In this document: positions 58,101-64,000 of the stretch, piece after piece | Position numbering within the stretch: the stretch's first letter is position 1 | How the letters are laid out: each line of letters opens with the position of its first letter | Source: Staphylotrichum longicolle | Taxonomy: Eukaryota > Ascomycota > Sordariomycetes > Sordariales > Chaetomiaceae | Length of the DNA: 64,000 nucleotides | Assembly: GCA_019096155.1 (NCBI GenBank) | Contig: JAHCVI010000001.1 | Span: forward strand, 14,099,243 to 14,163,242 | Direction of reading: 5' to 3' | The notes under the pieces: model-generated | What the model was told of the DNA's origin: nothing | Seen by the model: only the letters and a program-made list of their open reading frames with translations | Databases searched by the model: none | Made by a program: the position numbers and the translations under genes

Positions 58101-59557
58101 TCTTTGCCTCGCAACCCAACCCAGTCACACACAGAATACAGACAACCATCAAGGAAGTTCCAACCATCACTAAATCCCGCAGCACCATCATCACGCAGAA
58201 CTTCTCGGTTCCAATCCCAATGACCAGTCGCCTAGCCCCCTTGCCCTGTAGTCTCGCCCTGCCAAAGGGCGGATGGATGACTTGTGGGAGGGTTGGGCGG
58301 ACTGGAGGAGGAGTGAGGAGGTTGGGAGAAGAGTATGGTCATTTTCCTTCTTTCTTTTTTCTCTTCTCCTCTTATGAGGGCCGATGGGAGGGGAGGAAGG
58401 GAGCAAAAGGGAAGTTGAAGAAGAGGGGATGAACACGATGTATGCTTTACACGATTGAATGCGAGAAGAAATAACCAGTGAACGAGAAGCGAACCAGGAA
58501 ATAGGAAAGAAGGAGAGACGAGGTAAACAGACGCTCAACCCTGAATCCGCTTTGGGCAGAAGGAGATGGTGTGGGATGATGCGAAGCATAAACACGTAGA
58601 TACAGCTGAAGATGTTTTGGCGTCAAGGGCTCGCCACCAATATTAACTGAGCGATTCTTCTTGACCTCGGTGCCCAGAGTGATCTCCAATCTCGAACTCG
58701 CTTATGTTAGTGATCATTTCCTGCAACAGTCTCTCTCTCTCTACTCTTTCCTCGTAGCACCCAGAGCTCAGTGACCAGCAAGAGACAAAACAACTTCAGT
58801 TCTCCGCTGCGTAAACACCACCTCCCCGTAACGAACAGCACTCGTCAAAATAGTCGACAGCAATATCACATCAAGGCAATCCTAGATCGCTCTAGTAGTT
58901 TAAGGTCTCACCACGAGCAGATAATGTCCCCGACTCCTTTGACCACCATCACCACTATCCGGAACTCTAAATCAACCCATAGTCGAAAAGATGTACCGAA
59001 CCTGCCACGTCAACAGAAAAGAACACCATACTCCCGGCTCAGTGAGCTCAGCCAAAACATCGACCATGATCGGGGATGACATTGATACCCAACCGCAGAA
59101 CTGAACCCACCGAGATCCGAGCCTGGCCCGGGAAAACATCAAACAACAGCGTCAGGGAGTTTACACCCCAGACAGAGGAAACCAAACAGCGGAAGATATA
59201 TATCCATGCCCATACTTCCCCGAAAACCGGCTTATACAAACTACCGATGCTATCGCCAACAATGCTACTATGCTGATGCAGTAAAGCTACTCTCGCAAAA
59301 CCCAAATGCCACAAGCCATCCATCCAACCCTTCTCTGCTCTGCCCCGATGCGAAAAAAACAAAAAAAACAAAACAATAACAGCCCCCCCTTCACACTGCT
59401 CACTCACGGACACTCCCCCAGCCCCCTGTTTCGGTACTCTATACCATGCTGTGACTCCGCCCCGTACGTCCACACCTATCCAAACTCATCATCACCCCAT
59501 CAGCCCATCTTCACTGTTATATACTTCTGTATCCAGCACACCCACCACCAAGCCGCC
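55119..59557. other. 4.4-kb convergent gene-poor interval
   Basis: Lies between the 3' ends of the His-Cys protein and VTC4, so no promoter is expected, yet it is long. Open frames are short, overlap on both strands and often start at TTG. I recognise no tRNA, transposon or protein domain. An unannotated non-coding RNA or a gene split by many small exons cannot be excluded. Confidence 0.45.
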
Positions 59558-62047
59558 TCACATCCGCAACTCGCCCATCTCAGTCCCATTCCCAGCCCAC
59601 ACGGCGCGCGTCCCGTCGTCCCGCCCGTCACCGGCAAAAGCCTCGCGGTACTGTCCATCACAAAAAAGGTCAGCTTCATCACAGAAAAAAAGGGGAACAC
59701 ATCGAAAAAAAACTTGAGAGAGAAAAAGTCACAAACATACCGCAATGACAAAGTTCACCACCAGCGCCACCCCCAGCGCGGCACTCACCACCAGCGGGCC
59801 CAGCAAGAAATCAAAGTCGCGCCCGCTCCTCTGCATGATCATCTCGCGCCGCCTCACGACGGCCCAGTAGCTCCACCCGCCGGCGAACACCGCGACGGCG
59901 ACGAACACGCCGCCCATGGCCTGCGCGAGCGCGTTGCCCCGCCCGCCGCCCGCCGAGTACAGGCTGACGGCCAGGCCGCCGAGCAGCACGCAGATGTGCT
60001 GCCACTTGAGAAAGGTGCGCTCGTTGGCGAGCCAGACCTTGGGCTCGATCTGCAGCGGGCCGGCGTTCTTGATCCACTCGGTCGGCTCGACCACGCCGGG
60101 GGGCAGCGAGGCGGACGCGGCGCTGCCGCGGCGGGCGCGGGCCTGCTTGGCGCGGGCGTACTTGGAGAGGGAGAAGCCCGGGAAGACGGAGGAGAGGGTG
60201 CCGTAGTTGAGAGCCGATCGGCTGGTGCCGGCGGCGGCTTCGGCTTCGGGGGGGTTGGTGGTGTTGAGGGTGCTGGACTCGCCCGCCTCGTCGCCGCCGG
60301 TGGGACGGCTGCCGCCGGGGAAGGTGCCGGATTTGGGGGTTTGGTGCGCGGTCGAGGTCTCGGCGGCGAGGCGGTCGGCGAGGTAGGATTTGGCGACGGG
60401 GGAGCTGCGGGAGGGTTTGTAGGAGCCGAGCTTGGTGCCGAGGAAGCTGCCGACGACCTGCTCGTTCTCGGCGCGCTGGGCGCGGCGGGATTCTTCCTCC
60501 TCAAAGGCGACCTGTGGGTCCTTGCGGATGTCGGTGTCGAGGTCCGAGAGCCAGAAGGGCAGGCGGTTGACGTAGTCCTCGAAGAGCGATGCTGTGCCGT
60601 GGACGAACTTGGAGAAGCGCGGGCAGGGGTGGACGAGGTGGGAGCCCATCAGGTCTTGGATCCAGACGGGCCGCTTGCCGCGGGTGCTGTCCTCGTTGAG
60701 CTTGATCTCAAGCACGGCGTAAGGGAAGCGCGAGACCTCGCTCTGGTTGATGTTGTTGAAGGGGTACGTCATGTTGCTGTTGTCGATGTCGACTCGGTGC
60801 CACTCTTTGGGGTCGCGGCATGGGCGGTCCCGGTCGAGCGTGTCCTCGCGGATGAAGGCGATGTCGGTGTCGATCGCGATGCGGACGCGGTCGTCACCCG
60901 GCTTCTGGAAAGCCGTCCGCTTGTAGTTCGCCCGTACCAGCGGCTCAAGCTTGTTCTCGCGGACGAATTCCTGGATGGCGTCTGCCGTTGACCGGAACTC
61001 CTCGACATCTTCGGCCTTCTGGCCCTGACGTTCCATCTTCTGCACCGACTTCTCCATCTTGTACTCGCCGTCGAGGAAAGGCTTAATGTACTTTTCCTTG
61101 ATGGCGACCTTGTGCTCTTCGCTGGTGCCATTGTCGTGGAGCGTTTTTTGCTCCAAAAAGATGTCTGGTCGCGTGCTGAGCTGGCCGTACCAGCGCAGGC
61201 GCAGCGACGATGCCTCCATCTTGCGCTCGACCTTTTTCGAGTAGAGGTCAAACTTGGAATTGTCAAAGTACAGCGACGTGATGGTGGGGTCCTGCTGGCC
61301 GTCCGCCTCCTTCGCCGACTGCTCGCTATACACCAGGGCCGGCAGGCGGCGGAGGATGTACGTCTTGACCTCGAGCAGGTTGTCGGGGTGGACCCAGAAC
61401 TTGTGGGCCGTGTACTTCTCCCCGTTGTGGGTGGAGGGGGTGCTGTCGGGGTCGAGGGGGTAGGCGTCGGCGGGGGCGGCGCCGGGCTCCTCGAGCTGCT
61501 GGCGGATGGCGAAGTACATGAGGGACAGCTTGTTGAGCAGGGGCGAGTAGGCCTGGTCCGAGTTGAAGGGCCGCTTGGACAGGCTGACCATCATGATGGG
61601 GCGGATCCTGTAGCGGTTGCCGCGCTTCCGGTCATGCTTCTTAACAATCTTGAGGAAGCCCGTGTAGTTGAGGTTGCTGTACTTTTGCAGCTCCTTGACC
61701 TCGTTGGTGACGTTGTCGAGCTCGGCCTCGAGGTCCTTGAGCTGCTGGGGGTCGACATCGGCCTTGGGCTTGCCCTCCTCGGCGACGGGGAGCTCCTTGA
61801 GCTTATCGAAGGCAGCATCGACGCGGTGGCGCAGCTCCTCGACTTTTTGCGCCTGGAAGCCGGCGACCTTCTCGAGCTGGACATTGAAGATCTCGTCGCA
61901 GAAGCGGTTCTCGTCGTCCTCGGTCCAGGGCTCGTCTTCGTCGTCGGGCTTGTCCTCGCGCAGGATGCTCTTGAGTTTGGCGTAGTCGATGTACCGGTCC
62001 TTCCAGGGCGGATAGACCGACTGGCGGAGTGTCTTGCCAAAGCGCAT
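59558..62047 (-). CDS. vtc4: Vacuolar transporter chaperone 4 (polyphosphate polymerase)
   Basis: Catalytic subunit of the vacuolar VTC complex; makes inorganic polyphosphate from ATP and moves it into the vacuole. Exons 59741-62047 and 59558-59650 with a 90-bp intron (GTATGT...GCTGACC...GGACAG) give 799 residues; without splicing the last exon is lost and the C-terminus ends early at VVNFVIAVCL. The N-terminal SPX domain starts MRFGKTLRQSVYPPWKDRYI and includes GFLKIVKKHDRKRG (inositol-pyrophosphate-binding lysines). The catalytic tunnel domain (~215-500) shows SSLRLRWYG, FLEQKTLHDNG, HKVAIKEKYIKPF and YAVLEIKLNED, the basic and acidic residues that line the tunnel. The C-terminal VTC1-like domain has three helices (HICVLLGGLAVSLY; GGVFVAVAVFAGGWSYWAV; LLGPLVVSAALGVALVVNFV). 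ATG 62047 matches the family start. Confidence 0.94.
59651..59740 (-). other. Last intron of vtc4
   Basis: GTATGT donor, AAGCTGACC branch site and ATGGACAG acceptor. Splicing joins NFVIA to YREAFAGDG, the expected end of VTC4-type proteins. Confidence 0.78.
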
Positions 62048-63663
62048 CGTCGCGGGGGGGAGACTGCTGCAGCAGCCGGTGCGGGATGACGATATCTCAG
62101 AAAAAAATTGACTTAATTGTGCGCATGTACCATAGAAAAAAAGAATGCGATCAACGAATATCCTCGTCAACGAGCCTCGTGTGGACGGTTCGCCTGACCC
62201 GCCGCTGTCGGCTGCGAAACACGCGAGTGAGGGAAGAAGGTCGAGCTTCCATGGTCCATGGTCCACTCGTCATTGCCCCCAACTGCCCCCACCAGCGGCG
62301 CAGATCCCGGAGCACGCCCCACAGTACTCGATGCATTTTGCATGGTTGTTAGCAGCAGACTTGAATCGCAGAGGAGAAGTACCATGATGTGCCCAACGAT
62401 TGAGAGATAAAACTCCAACGTTTCTCCATGGGTTTTCATTCATATTTTTTACCTTCTTGGAACTACGTTCTGGAGCATTTACCAAGATTCCTGCTACACA
62501 TCTTGCTACCTTTATTACCGGATTGTCGTACCCCTCTACGACCTGCGCCTTCGAGACCCCGTACCTGCAGCACCGCAGCCATTGACCAATCGATGCCCCA
62601 CGTGTTTTGAGGAACCGACAAGCTTTTGGCTGTTGTGGGGATCTTCAGCGTGTTCTGGCCCAATGCCACATGTGATGCAAGAGCCACACAACAAGACACT
62701 GTCTCCGTCTTGGGGTGACTGAAAACAAGGCAATTGAGTAGTCACATTTCTTGTCATCCTGCAGCAGAGATCTTGGTTCTCAATAAGTGTTATGGAAAGA
62801 AGCGAGAAGAAAAAGAGAAAGAAATGAAAAGAAAAGGAAAGGAAAAAAAAGGGGAAGAAAAAACAGAAAGAGGAAAAAGGAAAGAGGAGAAAAGAGAAAG
62901 GGAAAGAAGAAAAGCAAGAAAAAAGTAAGAAGAAAAGTAAGAAGAAAAGTAAGAAGAAAAGTAAGAAGAAAAGTAAGAAGAAAGTAAGAAAGTAAGAGAA
63001 AAAGTAAGAAGAAAAGTAAGAAGAAAGGCAAGAAGAAAGGCAAGAAGAAAGGTAAGAAGAAAGGTAAGAAGCAAAGTAAGAAGAAAGGTAAGAAGGAAGG
63101 TAAGAAGGAAGGTAAGAAGGACGGTACGAAGGAAAAAAGAAAGACAGAAGGAGAGAAGAGAAAAACAACAATACTGTGTATAGAAGGCACTAGTTAGGTG
63201 AGATGTCAGCATGTCAAGGTTATGTTGGTGATTTGGTGTAGGTGCTCCTCTGTTTACCAAGGCGAGGACAACGACATTTTCATGGCAAACACACACCCAC
63301 ATAAAACCTCACCTAAACTCTGCTCAGAATCAATTCAACACAGTACATCTCATCTAGCATAAGCATAGCAAGTGCGCGCGGTGCAAAAACAGACGCCGCC
63401 TTCCGTGTCCAATGCATCACCATCACCACGCCAGATCCAAACCCTCCCCTACACACGACCACAACCCCTGAGACCGATCAACCAACTGACTGACTGACTG
63501 ACGACTGCTGCTGATGATGCTTGTTGCGGAATGGTATCAATCAAAATCAAGATCAAGGAATGAAGCTATGCCCAGTGATGTAGAGAAGAAAGAAAATGTG
63601 AAAAGAAAAAAAGATGTCCACAGCCCGTCTTCTGCTACCCTATCTCGACCTCCCTCATCCTCT
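62048..63663. other. Intergenic: vtc4 promoter and glutamate synthase 3' flank
   Basis: Dominated by a 12-bp purine repeat at about 62790-63150. The remaining sequence shows no gene. Minus frames through the repeat (up to 211 codons, Tyr/Ser/Leu/Phe-rich) are simply the reverse reading of the repeat. Confidence 0.6.
62790..63150. repeat. Purine-rich minisatellite (AAGTAAGAAGAA-type 12-mers)
   Basis: An almost pure A/G tract on the plus strand. The left part is GAAAAG-rich. The centre (about 62925-63130) is a tandem array of GTAAGAAGAAAA/GTAAGAAGAAAG 12-bp units that drift to GTAAGAAGGAAG. There are no spacers, inverted ends or flanking duplications. It sits about 0.75-1.1 kb upstream of vtc4 and could form triplex (H-DNA) structures. 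Confidence 0.85.
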
Positions 63664-64000
63664 TCAGGCGGCAGCCACCGCAATCGCCTCCGCCGCAAAC
63701 ACCTCCTCGGCCGAGCGCCTGACTATGCCGCCCGTGACCGGCAGGTTGGTGCACTTCTCGAGGTAGAGATCGACCTCGCGCGCCGCCTGGCGACCCTCGT
63801 TGATGCCCCTGAAACACAAACCCAGTCAGCATCCTTGTTGTATCAATGGGAGAGAGGCGGAAAAGCTTACCAGACAATCAACGACTGCCCCCTGCGGCAG
63901 TCACCCGCCGCAAACACGCCCTCCACGTTCGTGCAGTACTTGCCCTGCGGCGTCTTGACGTTCTTCCTCGCGTCCTTCTCAATCTCGTCGCCCAGCACCC
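63664..64000 (-). CDS. glt1: Glutamate synthase (GOGAT), C-terminal end
   Basis: Only about 91 C-terminal residues are in the window; the gene continues past the right edge. Two exon pieces, 63871->64000 and 63664-63808, with a 62-bp intron (GTAAGC...TTTCAG) splicing in phase at W|GINEG. GKYCTNVEGVFAAGDCRRGQ followed by SLIVWGINEGRQAAREVDLY is the FAD/NAD(P)H-domain end of the fungal NADH-type glutamate synthase, which turns glutamine and 2-oxoglutarate into two glutamates. The tail ends LEKCTNLPVTGGIVRRS followed by an Ala/Glu-rich end, close to the usual family terminus. Confidence 0.93.

Noticed and set aside
59306..60991. 561-codon plus-strand open frame
   Set aside because: Antisense to vtc4, with composition (Gly/Ala/Val/Arg/Asp) typical of a codon-bias shadow.
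62790..63150. CRISPR-like array
   Set aside because: Units are directly adjacent 12-mers without spacers, in a eukaryotic genome; it is a minisatellite.
62536..63302. Minus-strand Tyr/Ser/Leu/Phe-rich frames (up to 211 codons)
   Set aside because: They arise only from reading the purine minisatellite in reverse; three overlapping frames are all open, which marks it as repeat rather than coding.

Overview
The window looks like nuclear DNA of a filamentous ascomycete (Pezizomycotina), most likely a GC-rich Sordariomycete. The evidence is: short spliceosomal introns (about 52-117 bp) with GT...CTGAC/CTAAC...AG signals, a velvet regulator (VeA), a Zn2Cys6 factor, a VTC4 polyphosphate polymerase, single-copy housekeeping genes on both strands, long pyrimidine-rich leaders, and no operons, transposons or rRNA. 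The exact genus is not decidable by eye.

Layout. 1-699 (-): start of a PA-domain/RING-type membrane protein running off the left edge. 2894-3713 (-): tubulin-folding cofactor B. 3714-9641: a long stretch without a convincing gene. 9642-11567 (+): Myb-like DNA-binding protein. 12370-13386 (-): Trm9-type tRNA wobble-uridine methyltransferase. 15066-16365 (-) and 17012-18222 (+): a divergent pair of oxidoreductases (Gfo/Idh/MocA D-xylose-dehydrogenase-like, and an aldo/keto reductase). 19242-20525 (-): secreted GH128-type glucanase. 24680-26629 (+): UPC2-like Zn2Cys6 regulator, six exons. 27397-28540 (+): conserved hypothetical. 29669-31835 (-): 6-phosphofructo-2-kinase/fructose-2,6-bisphosphatase. 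34888-36204 (+): Tad3, the non-catalytic subunit of tRNA A34 deaminase. 37480-39345 (+): Na+/H+ antiporter. 40971-45280 (+): Mga2/Spt23-like membrane-tethered transcription factor. 46478-48703 (-): basic, low-complexity hypothetical. 50057-51773 (-): VeA. 54269-55118 (+): uncharacterised protein with a His...Cys arrangement. 59558-62047 (-): VTC4. 63664-64000 (-): C-terminus of glutamate synthase, cut by the right edge.

The genes do not form one pathway; they are a normal euchromatic mix of metabolism (PFK2/FBPase, glutamate synthase, xylose dehydrogenase, AKR), ion and phosphate handling (antiporter, VTC4), tRNA wobble modification (Trm9, Tad3) and regulators (Myb, Zn2Cys6, Mga2, VeA).

The most striking property is a set of eight apparent single-nucleotide frameshifts in four otherwise conserved genes: Myb protein (1), antiporter (2, compensating), Mga2 (3, net zero) and the 46-48 kb hypothetical (2, compensating). 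Several lie in G/C-rich runs. Uncorrected consensus errors are the simplest explanation, but the pattern decides the gene models and should be checked against reads. I found no convincing evidence of a wholly new multi-gene system; the best uncharacterised candidates are the His/Cys protein at 54.3-55.1 kb and the two conserved hypotheticals.
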